64,000 bases of DNA from Caprimulgus europaeus (Eukaryota > Chordata > Aves > Caprimulgiformes > Caprimulgidae). Each line of letters starts with the position of its first letter. Positions within the stretch are counted from its first letter, which is position 1. The notes under the pieces were generated by a model. That model ran no database searches and had not been told where the DNA came from. It worked only from the letters and a program-made list of their open reading frames with translations. Location: contig OU015538.1 of the NCBI GenBank assembly GCA_907165065.1, forward strand, positions 16,755,165 through 16,819,164, given 5' to 3'. The position numbers were made by a program, and so were the translations under genes. Positions 27,296 to 40,300 of the stretch are shown here, one piece after another.

Positions 27296-27981
27296 GAAAT
27301 ATGTTTTTGCCATTACTACTGGGCAGCCTTATCCCTTGCAGTGACCTGCCCCATGAAGGCAGTCCCACGCTGCAGAGTTTGAAGTGAGCTAGGGGACCAT
27401 TGGCTAGTTTTCCAGGCTTTCAAGAGTGTATTGATGGGCTTCCTCAGAAATCAGCATGAATTCTGTAAGGGAAGAATCCAGGAATAGTTTTGGCAGTAAT
27501 TTTATGTGGGCTCATAATCACTAATCTTCCCTTTGTGAAGTAAGTTTTTAGCTGTAGTGGACACTCAGAGTTGTTTTGGCAGTTAGGAGTAAGCTGTTGA
27601 TTGTAGACCTGAAAGCAGGAAGTGTTCTTCTGTTTCACAGTAAGAAATCTGAAGTGTGAGAGAGCGAAGGAAATGAGTTGTTGTTAAATTGGTTTGAATC
27701 TTTCAGAAAACACTCTATGGTATCATTTTAAGAACACTTGAATGTTAAGTTACAATTTTTTAATGACTGGATAATTAAAAACATATTTGTAGTGTTCTTT
27801 ATGTATTATTGGCTTTGCAGTAGTTGAAAAGGATGGTCTGTGGTGTGCACCAAAGTAGACAGAAACAAGAACAGATTAATAGAAAATATGTGATGAGGAA
27901 CAGAAATTAGAGACATCAGATTTATTCATTCATTAATACCAATGTAATAAATGTGATTCTTTAATAGGAATTAAAAATCTT
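27296..27981. other. Spacer between the ancient LINE relic and the young CR1
   Basis: About 690 bp of unique sequence, moderately GC-rich up to 27440 and AT-rich after. No gene or recognisable repeat was seen. The first 100 bp may be the decayed 5' continuation of the relic at 26838-27295. Confidence 0.55.
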
Positions 27982-27986
27982 AAATT
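27982..27986. repeat. Possible target-site duplication of the young CR1, 3' side
   Basis: The bases aaatt directly abut the 3' end of the element and also directly abut its 5' end at 30651-30655. CR1 insertions usually have very short target duplications or none, and a 5-bp match can arise by chance, so this is tentative. Confidence 0.4.
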
Positions 27987-28009
27987 ACAGAATCACAGAA
28001 TCACAGAAT
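27987..28009 (-). repeat. CR1 terminal 8-mer array (ATTCTGTG type)
   Basis: On the plus strand this reads one 7-bp partial unit followed by two full copies of cacagaat. On the minus strand it is the ATTCTGTG array that ends the element. CR1 elements end in short tandem 8-mers, commonly ATTCTATG or ATTCTGTG, rather than a poly(A) tail. It therefore fixes both the orientation and the 3' boundary of the insertion. Confidence 0.9.
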
Positions 28010-28013
28010 ATTA

Positions 28014-28054
28014 GGGATTGGAAGGGACCTCGAAAGATCATCTAGTCCAATCCC
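28014..28054 (-). other. CR1 3' UTR hairpin
   Basis: A perfect 9-bp inverted repeat, gggattgga at 28014-28022 and tccaatccc at 28046-28054, encloses a 23-nt loop. It sits between the ORF2 stop and the terminal 8-mer array. CR1 families keep a short structured 3' UTR that the element's own reverse transcriptase is thought to recognise. The inverted repeat is seen directly; the recognition role is inferred from the family. Confidence 0.75.
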
Positions 28055-28073
28055 CCTGCCGGAGCAGAAACAC

Positions 28074-30650
28074 CTAGATGAGTTCGCACAGGAAGGCGTC
28101 CAGGCGGGTCTTGAATGTCTCCAGAGAAGGAGACTCCACAACCTCCCTGGGCAGCCTGTTCCAGTGCTCTGTCACCCTTACTGTAAAGAAGTTCTTTCTC
28201 AAATTTAAGCGGAACCTCCTGTGTTCCAGCTTACACCCATTACCCCTTGTCCTATCATTGGTCATCACTGCAAAGAGCCTGGCCCCATCCTCCTGACACT
28301 CACCATTCAAATATTTATAAACATTAATCAGGTCCCCCCTCAGCCTCCTCTTCTCCAAGCTAAAGAGCCCCAGCTCCCTCAGCCTTTCCTCATAAGGGAG
28401 ATGTTCCACTCCCTTAATCATTTTGGTGGCTCTTCGCTGGACTCTCTCAAGCAGCTCCCTGTCCTTCTTGAACTGTGGGGCCCAGAACTGGACACAATAT
28501 TCCAGATGTGGCCTCACCAGGGCAGAGTAAAGGGGAAGAAGAACCTCTCTTGACCTACTGACTACACCCCTTCTAATGCACCCCGGGATGCCATTGGCCT
28601 TCCTGGCCACAAGGGCACAGTGCTGGCTCATGGTCATCCTGCTGTCCACCAGGACTCCCAGATCCCTTTCCCCTTCACTGCTCTCTAGGAGATCATTTCC
28701 TAACCTATACTGGAACCTGGGGTTGTTCCTGCCCAGGTGCAACACCCTACACTTGCCCTTATTATATTTCATCAAGTTTTTCCCTGCCCAGCTCTCCAGC
28801 CTGTCCAGGTCTCTCTGGATGGCAGCACAGCCTTCTGGAGTGTCAGCCACTCCTCCCAGCTTGGTATCATCAGCAAACTTGCTGACAGTGCACTCAATTC
28901 CCTCATCCAGGTCATTTATGAATATATTGAATAATACTGGTCCTAGTACTGACCCCTGAGGGACTCCACTAGACACAGGTCTCCAACTAGACTCCGCCCC
29001 ATTGACCACTACTCTCTGGCTTCTTCCCACCAGCCAGTTAATAATCCATCTCACTACCTGCTCATCTAATCCGCACTTCCTCAATTTATCAGCGAGGATG
29101 CTGTGGGAGACCGTGTCAAATGCTTTGCTGAAATCAAGATAGACCACATCCACTGCTCTACCATCATCCAGCCACCTGGTCGTGTTTTCATAAAAGTCTA
29201 GAAGGTTGGTCAAGCACGACTTCCCCTTGGTGAAGCCGTGCTGACTGCCCCTAATGACCCTCTTATCCTTGATATGCCTAGAGATGGCACCAAGGATAAG
29301 TCGTTCCATCACCTTTCCAGGGATGGGGGTGAGGCTGACCGGTCTGTAGTTACCCGGGTCCTCCTTCTTGCCCTTTTTGAAGATTGGAGTGACATTTGCC
29401 TTCCTCCAGCCCTCAGGCACCTCTCCCGTTCCCCACGACTTAGCAAAGATGATGGAGAGCGGTCTAGCAATGACCTCAGCCAGCTCCCTCAACACTCGTG
29501 GATGCATCCCATCTGGACCCATGGACTTATGGATGTCCAGGTTGCTTAATTGGTCCCTGACCCAATCCTCATCAACTGAGGCAATCTTCTCCATTGTCCT
29601 GTCTCCATCTGGGGTCTCCAGGGTACAGAGCTCCTCAAGACAACTTCCGGCAGAGTAGACAGAGGCAAAGAAGGCATTCAATAGCTCTGCCTTCTCTGTA
29701 TCCTCTGTCACCAGGGTACCCCCCTCATTTATCAGTGGGCCTACATTGCCTCTGACGTTGGCTTTATCTGCCATGTATTTGAAGAAGCTCTTCCTGTTGT
29801 CCTTGACCCCTCTGGCAAGATCTAATTCTAAGGAGGCCTTGGCTTTCCTAGTTGCCTCCCTACATCCTCTGACAATATCCTTATATTCCTCCCAGGTAGC
29901 CAGCCCCTCCTTCCATGATTTGTAAACTCTCCTCTTCCATTTAAGTTTGGCCAGCAGTTCCCTGCTTAACCAAGCAGGTCTCCTGGCTCCCTTCCCTGAC
30001 TTCCTACATATCGGAATGCTTTGATCTTGAGCCCAGAAGAAGCTGTCCCTGAATGTTAACCAGCTGTCTTGGGCCCCTTTACCTTCAAGTAATCTGTCCC
30101 ATGGAATTTCCCCTAACAATTGCTTGAAGAGGCCAAAGTTGGCCCTCCTGAAGTCCAGGGTAGCAATCTTACTTGTAATTCTGCTTATGCCACATGAGAT
30201 TCGGAACTTCACCATCTCATGATCACTGCAGCCCAGGCAGTCCTCAACCTTCACAGCCTCAACCAGACCCTCCTTGTTAGTGAGGATCAGATCCAGCGTC
30301 ACTCCCCTTCTGGTTGGTTCATCCACCATTTGCATCAGGAAGTTATCATCGATGCACTGGAGGAACCTCCTGGATTGGGGGTGGCTGGCCGAGTGGTCTC
30401 TCCAGCAAATATCTGGGTAGTTAAAATCCCCCACAACAACCAGGGCCTGGGATTGCGAGGCTGCTGTCAGCTGCCTGTAGAAGGCCTCATCAATTTCTTC
30501 ACCCTGATCTGGTGGCCTGTAATAGACACCCACGACAGTATCAACCCTACCAGCCTGCCCCTTGATTTTTACCCACAGGCTCTCAACTAGCTCCTCATCC
30601 GCCCCTGGATAGATCTGAATGCACTGCAGTTGCTCTCTCACATAAAGAGC
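28074..30650 (-). CDS. CR1 ORF2 remnant: partial endonuclease plus complete reverse transcriptase
   Basis: This is the retrotransposon polyprotein that nicks target DNA and copies the element RNA. It has 858 uninterrupted codons from the truncation point to TAG at 28074-28076, where the intact protein has roughly 950-1000 residues. There is no true start; numbering here begins at the GTG codon at 30641. The remaining apurinic-like endonuclease shows GDFNYPD (71-77) and SDHEMVKF (139-146). A linker with [14 protein letters not shown] (301-314) leads into the reverse transcriptase, which shows NYRPVSLT (431-438), the catalytic A motif [11 protein letters not shown] (501-511), the B motif [12 protein letters not shown] (557-568) and the C motif FADD (589-592) with both aspartates. 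The C-terminal region contains the family block [20 protein letters not shown] (747-766). The N-terminal endonuclease half with its first catalytic residues is gone. No promoter or initiator ATG is visible, so expression is unlikely. Many short frames on the plus strand here are antisense shadows. Confidence 0.93.
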   Translation of the reverse strand, partial: ALYVREQLQCIQIYPGADEELVESLWVKIKGQAGRVDTVVGVYYRPPDQGEEIDEAFYRQLTAASQSQALVVVGDFNYPDICWRDHSASHPQSRRFLQCIDDNFLMQMVDEPTRRGVTLDLILTNKEGLVEAVKVEDCLGCSDHEMVKFRISCGISRITSKIATLDFRRANFGLFKQLLGEIPWDRLLEGKGAQDSWLTFRDSFFWAQDQSIPICRKSGKGARRPAWLSRELLAKLKWKRRVYKSWKEGLATWEEYKDIVRGCREATRKAKASLELDLARGVKDNRKSFFKYMADKANVRGNVGPLINEGGTLVTEDTEKAELLNAFFASVYSAGSCLEELCTLETPDGDRTMEKIASVDEDWVRDQLSNLDIHKSMGPDGMHPRVLRELAEVIARPLSIIFAKSWGTGEVPEGWRKANVTPIFKKGKKEDPGNYRPVSLTPIPGKVMERLILGAISRHIKDKRVIRGSQHGFTKGKSCLTNLLDFYENTTRWLDDGRAVDVVYLDFSKAFDTVSHSILADKLRKCGLDEQVVRWIINWLVGRSQRVVVNGAESSWRPVSSGVPQGSVLGPVLFNIFINDLDEGIECTVSKFADDTKLGGVADTPEGCAAIQRDLDRLESWAGKNLMKYNKGKCRVLHLGRNNPRFQYRLGNDLLESSEGERDLGVLVDSRMTMSQHCALVARKANGIPGCIRRGVVSRSREVLLPLYSALVRPHLEYCVQFWAPQFKKDRELLERVQRRATKMIKGVEHLPYEERLRELGLFSLEKRRLRGDLINVYKYLNGECQEDGARLFAVMTNDRTRGNGCKLEHRRFRLNLRKNFFTVRVTEHWNRLPREVVESPSLETFKTRLDAFLCELI

Positions 30651-30655
30651 AAATT
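30651..30655. repeat. Possible target-site duplication of the young CR1, 5' side
   Basis: The bases aaatt follow the last base that can be assigned to the element (30650) and match the 5 bp at the other junction (27982-27986). Confidence 0.4.
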
Positions 30656-31572
30656 GTCTTACTTGTTAATATAAAACTCTTGATAAGAAAGAATATTGTC
30701 CAAAGCCAGCAGTACAGAAAAGTTGTGTCAAATTAATCTAAAACTTCTCAGTGCCCTTCAGAAACTTATGTACAGGAGATATTTCTAGCAACTCGATGTA
30801 GAATTTATATCAGTGTCTTTGTTGAGGCTATTTTCTGCTTAACTGCTAATGTGGTTTATCATTACATATCCTTGCCTGTGTGTTACCAAGTCTTTGTTTA
30901 AAACCTGCTCCTCTCTTGACTTTCTGAAGACCTCCCACAACCTGATTCAAATATTCTGTCTGGCTTCTGGTAAGATCCCTGCAGGTTGTGATAAAGCCAT
31001 ATTAGTTTCATTAGACTTTCATTATAGAATAATCAGAATAAAACTAACAAATCCTCTCGTTATTGCTGTATAAATCCTGCATCATAGTTGTTTGTTTCTT
31101 AGTAGTAGGGTAGCTGAATGTTCTGCAAGTGCAAGAGGTAAATAAATCTTTGCTGGGCATAAGCCTGTCACGCTTCTATTTATTTCCAGACAGTTCTGAA
31201 ACTCTTCCTCAAGCCGTTACTCACATTTATCTTCCATGAGTGAAGTAATTGAATGGCTGTTTCACCTGTTGTCTAGCAGCATCCTAGCAGGAACGCAGTA
31301 ACTGTTTAGAACAGGATGTAATGAGAAGAAGTGATGCCCTGTGAAGCCCAACCTGTGAGTAAGAGGTTTCCTCTTGAGGAAAAGAGATGGAGTAATAAGG
31401 CGGGGAGGGAGGAACTCTTTAGTTTGTACAGAGACCTAGGAAGGGCTCAGTGTTTTGGTCATGTAAGACTGACTGTTAAGGTAAGAGAATGAAATAAATC
31501 CCCAAACTAGGATACTAGGTGTTTGGTGGTAAATAGATTAATCCTACTGACTTTCTAACACCAGAAAGTTAC

Positions 31573-31600
31573 AGAACTCTCTCTCTCAAGAACTCTCTCT
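31573..31600. repeat. CT-rich short tandem duplication
   Basis: The 12-mer agaactctctct occurs at 31573-31584 and again at 31589-31600, separated by ctca. It is a small pyrimidine-rich duplication. Confidence 0.8.
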
Positions 31601-34600
31601 TGCCATTTTGCTGTGATGGTTTCAGTCTAAAATCTTTGTGTTGCTCATAGAAACACATTTGCAATTCCACATACCCTTCTACTTATATCCAATAAATTCA
31701 GGATTTATGGCTTAATTTTCTGCAGCAAGAGAAGGTAAAATACTTTTGAGAAAAGGAATGAAGATAAAATAGGGAGGTTTCAGCCTAAAGAGAATCCTCT
31801 TTTCCTTTCAAGCCAGTGGTTTAGTTTCTTCGAAAGTAAAGGCATGTCCTAAAATGTGAGATTTGTCTATGAGTTCACACACATATGTATGCACACACTT
31901 TCTCCTTGACTTTCTTGTAACTGCTGTACTGCTCTAGTGTTGGGGATCAATTAATTTTGAATAAAGAGCAGTCTAAAAACATTTCTCTAATAGATCACCT
32001 CACAGTGCTTTTACTGAGAGATACTTCCACTTTTTACTTGCTTTATAGTTGAAAGTATTTTGACAAATCATGATATGATTTTAATACTTTGTATCAAAAT
32101 AATCTCCAAATAATTAGGCCATGTGTGTTAGGTGTATTTGATTCAGATTTTGTAAGTCTATGACTCACAAGGTTATAGCTTCTGAACAACAAAACAGTTT
32201 CTCAAAGAGAAGAAAAAAAATAAGTTCTTTGAAAATCAATGTTTTGAGTACTCTTGAGGCTTATGCTTTGAAGCCTGCATTTAATTTACTACTTGTCTAG
32301 TGGTTAAGTTCCACTCTGGCTCTTCTGAGTTAAGTGAACTCAGTCTTCTGACTCAGCAAGCACCTGCTCACATAGAGGCAGAGGCTCTTGGTAGTTTAAT
32401 GAGATTTTTGTGTGTGTGTGCTTTTTTAATGTTTTTAATGTTTGTTCCTTTCCCCCCATTTCTTTCATTTCAGGCTAAGAAAAATGCATTTTCAGTTAAA
32501 GCCTTCAGCATCTTCAGAAATGTATCATTATGACCTTTTCATAAGACTTAGAGAGTAGACACTGAACATACAATATGCAGTATCAAGTCTAGGACACTGT
32601 AAATCTCAAGGCGAATATGCACATTCTATTACAAAGATATTGGGGAGGAGTTTTAAGCCATTCTAAAATATAGCTGTAGTTTGGGTTAACTGCAGACATG
32701 TGCCAAAACTCCTTAATGTTTAGACTATAGACTCTTGGATCCCCAAGCAGTACAGATTTGGTCCAGATTTAATCCAGCCTATGTATGAATACGTGGTAGG
32801 ATTTCTGTTCCGTTAGCTAGAACATATGATTAAGATTCATGATGGTTTGCTGCTTCTGTGTTAGATATAAAAGGGCATAGAATTAGAGTACAGCAGACAG
32901 GCTGTGATATAAAAGTTGATGTAATAAATCTAGTCTTCAGAATTTTGGAAGAAATTTGAAATGCACTTTGAAATGAACAAAATGAAACCACTTAGGCTAG
33001 TGCTTGCAGTCATTTAGTTGATGTGATCTTAATCTATCAATAAATCTTGATTTACTGTGTCACTATACTATGGCATGGATTATTTGCAGGTGTATGGATG
33101 GATGGATAGTCAGTCTATAGAAACACAGCATGTTCTCTTGAGTTTAAGTCACATCTCTGCAGCAAAGGCAGGTGTATTATAAAACGTGTGTCTCTTTCCA
33201 GCTCCCTTGAATCTTTACCTTTGTGATATCCATCTCTGTTTGTTCCGTTTCCTCTGAGTTTCACCTCATTGCCCTTGAGCTTCTTCCCTCCTTCACTGCA
33301 ATTTTTTCCTGCTAGAGTTCTAAGGGATTGTCTTGCTGTTGAGCCTGTGTTTTGCTCTTCTTTTGTGACCTCTATTTTTAGTACTGCTGAAGCTAATGTT
33401 TCCCTTTGCTACTCACCAATGGGGTTGTTGCCCCTATCTCCTGGTTTCTTCTCTGACTCCATTTTTTCCCTGCTGCTGAGCACAAAAAAATTTGGAGTGG
33501 AAAGCTAGTTTAACAAGTAAACTGATCAATGGCAATTTGATAACCTTCCTCCCAACCTGGAACTCCCAAACTATGAATTTTACTCCAATGTGTCAGCCAA
33601 AAATGAATTCTATAGGAAGAATTTAAAAAGAATGAAATAAAAAGAGCTAAGAAAGTAACCACCACAGGGAGCTTCTACTATTGTATCTATTTCAACAGAA
33701 TATTAGGTCTTGGAAGCTGTGCTTCTAAAGCTTTCCTTGGAAAATAACTTTTATTCTCTCAAGAACTTTATGCCCTCCGGATAGATACCAGCACTGTGTA
33801 ACATGCTCCATGCAACAATCCCATCCCGGGGAGAGGTGCTACACTTCACTAAATTCTTCATACATGTGTAGCAATACCTGTTTGCTGGACTGATCTTACT
33901 GATTGCTTAAGTAAATGAAATAAAAATTCATGCAGCTGCTCTAGGAACTTGCATTTACTAAAAACAAACTTTATTGTGTTCAAGAAGTGGAGTTTTTTAG
34001 ACCTTGGAAATAATGTACAGAGCAAGCACAGGGATTAAGTATAGGGAACAGTATGATGTCTTGGGAGCAGCATGACATCTTTTGTGTGGGGTGGTGTGTT
34101 TTCAGAATGAGGCTTATGTCCACCCTCCTCTCCTGTCTTTTCCAAGTGGATCAGTGGTGCTGCTGTATAAAATGTTGTATTCATGTACTGGGAAGCTGGC
34201 TTATGTGTAGCTCATTCCAAACACTATTTGAATCAAGGGCTGGAAAACAAAGTACAGCAAGCTTGTTTGTTTGGATATTTTTGTTTGTTTTGTTTTGGTT
34301 TTTTTATTAATAAAAATCTCAGCCAGGGGTATCAACCTGTAAGATTCAAAGATCAGACTTTTTCAGACTGAGCTTTGATTCTTCAGTATAAGTTCTCTGA
34401 AGGCTTTCTTACAATGGTAAGGAAGGAGTGTTCTCTTGCCAGCTAATTGTCACATACTGAAGTAGTGATTAGAATCTATTTTCCATGTTGTTACTGCAAT
34501 ATCTCCTTTACTAATATTTTTTTCCTGATATTGATTTTTCTATATGATGTATGTATAGTGTTTAGGAATAGCAAGAGGTAAAAAAAATAGGAAGAGATGA

Positions 34601-37280
34601 ACTAGAGAAAGAGACATGGGAGACGTTTTTATATGTTTTTGCATGACTGCTTCTTTGTTTGAATATTAAAGCCTAAGGCCATGCTTTTGAATGTCCATTT
34701 AAATATTAAAGTAGCACCTAATTCTTAAGACATATTCTGCACATACTAAAATGTAACCCTTTAAATGTGCATGTTATCTGCAATCAGTAATAATTCCTGA
34801 AAATTGATTCATCTTTCTGTGATGAAGAAATACATGCTGCCTTTCTTTAGCATAAGTCTATTCCTGCTGATACTTGAGAACCTACAATGTAAAGAAACAA
34901 ATCCAAACATTGAAAATGAAAGTATTTTTCTTATTGTTTATCCCACTTTCTTATTCATTCTTTTCCTTACTTTATCTTGGTAAAAAATAGAGGATGATTG
35001 GAACACCCAAAGGGATGAAATAATGATCTCAATAGGAAGTTTTTGAGCTTGGAGACACTACTGTTATATAAATGCCTATTGTGGCCCTGTATAAATCTCT
35101 GTGCCAGTGGAAACTAAAGTGCTGCAGTAGGTTTTGCTTGGTACTAGTTCAGTTTACAGATGTGGAGTAACCACAGTAGAAAGAGAAAATGATGAAATAA
35201 TGTGATTTTTAAGCAAATGTTTATTCATGAAGTTCCCATTTTTCTGCTAGTCCTATCTGGTTGACTGGTCTCAGCAGGTTGTGTAATGAACACCACATGG
35301 TGGAGTAGGAGGCACAAAACAGCAGTGGTGAGGCATCTGTTACAGTCACAAAAAAATTTCAAACACAACTCAGCTGGAAAAAAAAAAAGTAAAGACAATT
35401 ATTCTTTCACCAATTTTAATATAACAGGGAATAAACTTGCTTACTGATGGGAATAAATTATGTGTGGCTGATGCTACAGGAGGGTTTTTTTGCTTATGAA
35501 GGGATTTAAGAAAACTATTGTCCATAAAAGAAGTGAACCTTATCTAGTATTCTGCCCTAATAATTTGGATGTGAGATATAGGCAGAACAGTGAGAACTCA
35601 ATAGCTTCCCATGCTAGTGCTCTTTGAAAAGATGCTGTTTTCATATCTCTCTCACTACTGATGTGTTACTTGCATAACTGATTTTAAGATTAATTTGGGC
35701 ATTCTGAAGTATTGATTTTGGCCACTCTGTGTGACTCAAAAACTCTTCTTAGGTTTGGGTAAAATTAGAAGGTTATTAAGGATCTGATAGAAAGTGAAAG
35801 GTATAGCTAATGGTTTGTCAGCTACGATGGTGGATGTTTTGTTGGTTCATTTATTAATTTCCTACCTAATCTTGAAATGCTTATATTTGTTTGAACTGGT
35901 CTATGGTATTTATAAGTAGAAATTAAGATAGATTGTTTGTGTTACCTTAATGAGGTAATTCTTGATGTGACTTTTTAGGCATTCTGGAGATGTGAGATAG
36001 GTATCTATGTACTGGGTTATATAAAGATAAGATTACCATGCTACTGTTCAAGTAATGTAAATTCATTTGAAATTACATGAAGTCAATAAAACATGGTATC
36101 ACAAGTTCATCTGGAGTCACAAATATCAGACTGAATTTGTAAGTTAATTTAGTAAAAGAGAAAAAGAATTTTAAGAATAATTTTTGGCACTGTTCCTCAA
36201 GAAAAAAAAGTGTATTCAGTCTCTTGTACAGCGTATCATAGAACTGTATTAACCTTATTTATTTAATTTGGAAACACATCCTTTCACATATTACTTACAT
36301 TGGCCACCTTTCCTGGCGGGCAGACATTTCAGGGCAGTGAAAATGGATTTACAGGTGAGCACTTTGGGATGTAGCAGTGCTGTACAGGCAGATTATCCTT
36401 TGCAGTGCGGCCAGCATTCTCTTTCACATTCTTCATGGAGAGACGAAATCTTCGATATTTTGGTCTACAATATTGTATCTTCTGAATGAGATTATCATCA
36501 TCTTATTTTCTGTAAGAAATTACAGGAAAACTACTTTGCACAGTAGCAACCAAGTAATTTAGTTGAATCCTGCAGAAAACATGTGCATTCACATGGCTGA
36601 AGTGAGGTCACTACACCAGCCAGAGTGAATTGCGTGCCAGCCTCTGCTGCTCTAGGTTGTTACGGGTTTGCTTGCAGGGAGTGACTGCATTGGGCCAACA
36701 CCAGCACCCTGGTTTTCCTCTTCCTGTGTTTAACTATTTAAAATAGCTGAATGTGTTGCCAACACCTCTGTACATCATGTTCTGCACCTGGACAGGTGTT
36801 CTGTTTAAATGTTACCTGGTCAGGTTCCTCCATGCAAAGAAATTGCCCACCCATGCTAATTCACATGCTTAATTCTTACTCTTTTGCTCTTTAGTGAAAT
36901 CTGTTTAGTCTTATTAGTGCTTGTGTGTACTTTGGTGTGTTCTCAAGTCTATGACAATTATGAAGGACCAGATGGCATTGCACACATTTTTAGCTTGAAT
37001 GATAAACATTTAAAAAGCCACTGCAGCGTGGCTAGCCAGGCAGTATAGCTTCCTCCTCAGCAGGAAAGAAAGGAATTCTGGCTTGTAACAAAGCTGAAAT
37101 CAAACTTTAACTGTAAAGCATATTAGTATTGAAGGATCTCCAAAGCCCTTGTGTGATGTGTAGCTACTTAAAACTTTTGTTAGTTTTCCTACAGTTTTGC
37201 CTATTAAAAGCAGTTAATTAGCTTTTCTATGCTGTTTACTCATTCTGAAAGACTTTATAAGGCACATCATTAGAATATTT

Positions 37281-37366
37281 AAAAAAAAAATAAACAGCAG
37301 CAACAACAACAAAAAAACCCCCACAAAACAAAAAAACAACCCAAAACCGAAAAAACCCACCCCACC
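37281..37366. repeat. A/C-rich low-complexity tract
   Basis: Begins with ten A, then cagcagcaacaacaac, then alternating A and C runs such as aaaaaaaccccc. The minus-strand frame through it (37214-37405) is a Phe/Leu-rich artefact of composition. Confidence 0.85.
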
Positions 37367-40300
37367 TTTTATCTCCAGGCTACACAAAACCAACAACATC
37401 AACAAAGTCTCCTGTAATTTTGGATTTGAACACGAATATTCAGAATGGTACTATGAACAAGTTCATTTTGTGAATATTCAGTCTTTAATAACAGTATAAA
37501 TTTAGGAGATAATGTCAGTGGAATAGAAAATTATCTCAGGTTAATAAGTGCCTCTTGCTACTTGAATGTCAGGGCAAAGATGAAGATTTTATGCATAATA
37601 GAAGTCAAGAATATTTCAAATCTATTGAGTAGTGGGAAACAGTGGTCATTTCTGACAATTTTATCATTCATCTAACCACTTTGCAAGAAACTGATCCGTG
37701 AACTCATTTAAATCCTTATCATACTACAATAAGGGACAAAAACAGTTCCTGTTGTTTTATAATTAAAGGTTAAATTTGAAGTAGATTATTGGAGACCTAT
37801 TTCAAAAAGACTTAAGTCTCCACTTAGTAATCACCTATTTGGATCAGCCTGCAATAAAGCAGTTTGTGTACTCTGAAGGGAGGGGGGGGAAGAAGAGGTG
37901 GAGAGGGAGACAACTACAACAGAAAAAGCCCCCACCTGAAATTAGTGGTGTTAAAATGTCAAGAAGAGCTCTTAACCAGCACCTATCAAGTGTCCAAAAA
38001 GATTATAAAGATGGTGAGGGGAAGAAGGAGTTATCACTTCAAGATAAAAAACCCCACAAAACCAAACTAAAGTCCAACATGACTATCCTATTGAAGGATA
38101 GGCTTTGTATTTTGAACTAGGTCCTGAAAGAAAAAGACAACAAGATTTTAACTTTGAGTAGTTGCATCTGGTCACCTAAGGGGTACCTGGTTTTATCTGT
38201 TCTTCACTCTTCCACCAAAAGAGAATACGGAATAATAAAAAGAAATAGGAGAAAAGTAGCATCGTAAATATTTTGTCTTTAGGGCATCTCAACTGTCCTG
38301 ACTAAACTGGAACATCTCTTCATACAGCCAGAAAGACACATATGGGATGTGGTTAGTTCAATAAGTGGAACATTCTTCAAAAACTACAGACACTCAGAAT
38401 TGTTTCCAAGGATCAGACACAAACACAACACATTGGTACTTCTGCGTGTGTTTGGCCATGCAGTTTCATCAGAAGCACCAATGCAATAACTTTGGAAATT
38501 TGGGTAGTGTCGTGTTATATTTGGAAGAAAATTGTTACTACTTCTTTGCCACATTGATTATTTCTGCATTTTGTTAATTATCACTTTATTCCTCTCCAGT
38601 AGTAATGTGACCTTCCCTGACCACTGAGGCTACAACATGTGACTGTGAGAAATACCCAGATGTTCCTGTATTACAGAGCCAAGATTACTGTGGTCCTAGA
38701 AGAATACTGAACAGGACACTAGCTGGGATACTTGACTCGTTCCATAAGTCAAGTTATTTTCATTACTTCAAGAAAAAACACATCTGTGAAAACTCTAGGT
38801 GATTTGCAATTAACTTGCAATAGGTAGAGAGAAAAATTTACTAGACTTTTGTCTCCATTTAGTTTCAAGACTTTTTTAAAAGAACTAATTATTTCTCTAG
38901 CAGTGTAACTATCTCTTTTGCCCTCTGTGTCTTGGATATACGTTAGCACATTCATCATCCTAATACAACTGTGTGAAAAATACAGCAGTGTGCCTTTTGT
39001 TTCCACAAATATGTATTAGATATGAATTAGAGGAAAAAATTGAGGCTAGAAATCTATTTTGTGTACTGAGCAGTTACCTGATTTCCATTCTCTGTTCTTC
39101 CATTTCCCATACCAGGAAATAGCATTTTTGTCTCTGGACTCTTTTGGGAACTTATTTGCTTTCTGAGCCTTTGCAGACTTCAAACATCCACAACGTGCTG
39201 GTGGCAGATGGGTGGGAAAATGGTCATGTGAAGGAAAACAGTGGTCTTTTTTAATCTTTATTTCCCTTCTGCACTCTGTGTTATGCCCTGTGACAATAAG
39301 ATTTTATGTTTGTACTTCCTAATTCTTTGTATTTGTCTTACCATGCAGAAGAGCTGATGTGGATGTTAAGCATACCTGGCTCATAGTGATTTAGCAGTGT
39401 GCTATGTTAGCTGCATACTGTTAGACCTCTCACTGTGACAGTGATGCATGTTTTAAGCTGATCAGTGATGCTTACCATGTTAAACAGGCATATCTTGGAG
39501 AGGTTATACAGTCACACCAAATTCTAACATAATTAAGCAGATCATATATCATATTTTGAAAGGGCAAACTGAATGACAATGATTTGTTTATGACCTTTTA
39601 ATCTTGTGTACAACAAATTACATTTTGTGTACAGAAAATAAATTTGTAAAGATGATGGAGTGTCTTACAGCAGGAAAATCCATTAGGATGTCTTGAATGT
39701 GTCATGATAAACATAGCTTTAAGTTTTACAACTGTTTGGCATTATATCTAGTAAATTCATTTGTGTTTGTATGTGTTCAGAGGTGGAGGATGAACAAGAG
39801 GCACTTCATTTTGATCTCGTGAAGAAGTATTGGATTCTCTGTTTTCAGCCACCTCAGAGGATGTAACTTGTGTATGCAAACTTCAATTGAAAAACAATAA
39901 ACGATCTTCAATTCATGTCACAATCTCCTTTTAGAAGTAGTTGGAAAACGCTGTTTTGCAAAGCAAGCTATAAGGTCATAGATATTTGATTTTATTAAAA
40001 CTAAGGCATTTGTTTTCTAGGATTATGCAGGAATATTAGTGCTAGTGGAAATCCTTCACATTTCTTTGCTATTATCATGGACAATTCTGTCATGTAATTA
40101 TTTTAGTAAATTTTCAAATTCCATCAAAAAGTCGTCAATGTCTTGAGGAAATTCTTCTAAAACTTAATTACTAGGTTGAAAGTGTTTTCTAAATTTCCAT
40201 CTTAGATTAGCTCAAGGTCCATCAAAACCCACTGAATCTTATTGCAAAAAATGCTCTAATGCTTTATTTAGAAGTTCAGAGTAAACAATAAGCAAGAAAG

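Larger units (their letters stand above)
27987..30650 (-). mobile_element. CR1 LINE retrotransposon, 5'-truncated, young copy
   Basis: This is a non-LTR retrotransposon of the CR1 (chicken repeat 1) clade lying on the minus strand, about 2.66 kb long against roughly 4.5 kb for a full-length family member. Reading 5' to 3' on the minus strand it holds the C-terminal part of the ORF2 endonuclease, a complete reverse transcriptase region, a TAG stop, a 3' UTR of about 64 bp with a hairpin, and a terminal array of 8-bp ATTCTGTG units. Recognisable CR1 protein sequence begins with the residues ALYV at 30650. Upstream of this the frame soon meets a stop, so I place the 5' truncation at 30650/30651. 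Truncation of this kind is the usual result of incomplete target-primed reverse transcription. The long intact frame argues for recent insertion. The 5' UTR, ORF1 and N-terminal endonuclease are missing, so the copy should not move by itself. Confidence 0.97.

Noticed and set aside
28078-30590. Several plus-strand open frames of 65-127 codons across the CR1 element
   Set aside because: They are antisense shadows of the CR1 ORF2 frame, whose motifs are clear on the minus strand.
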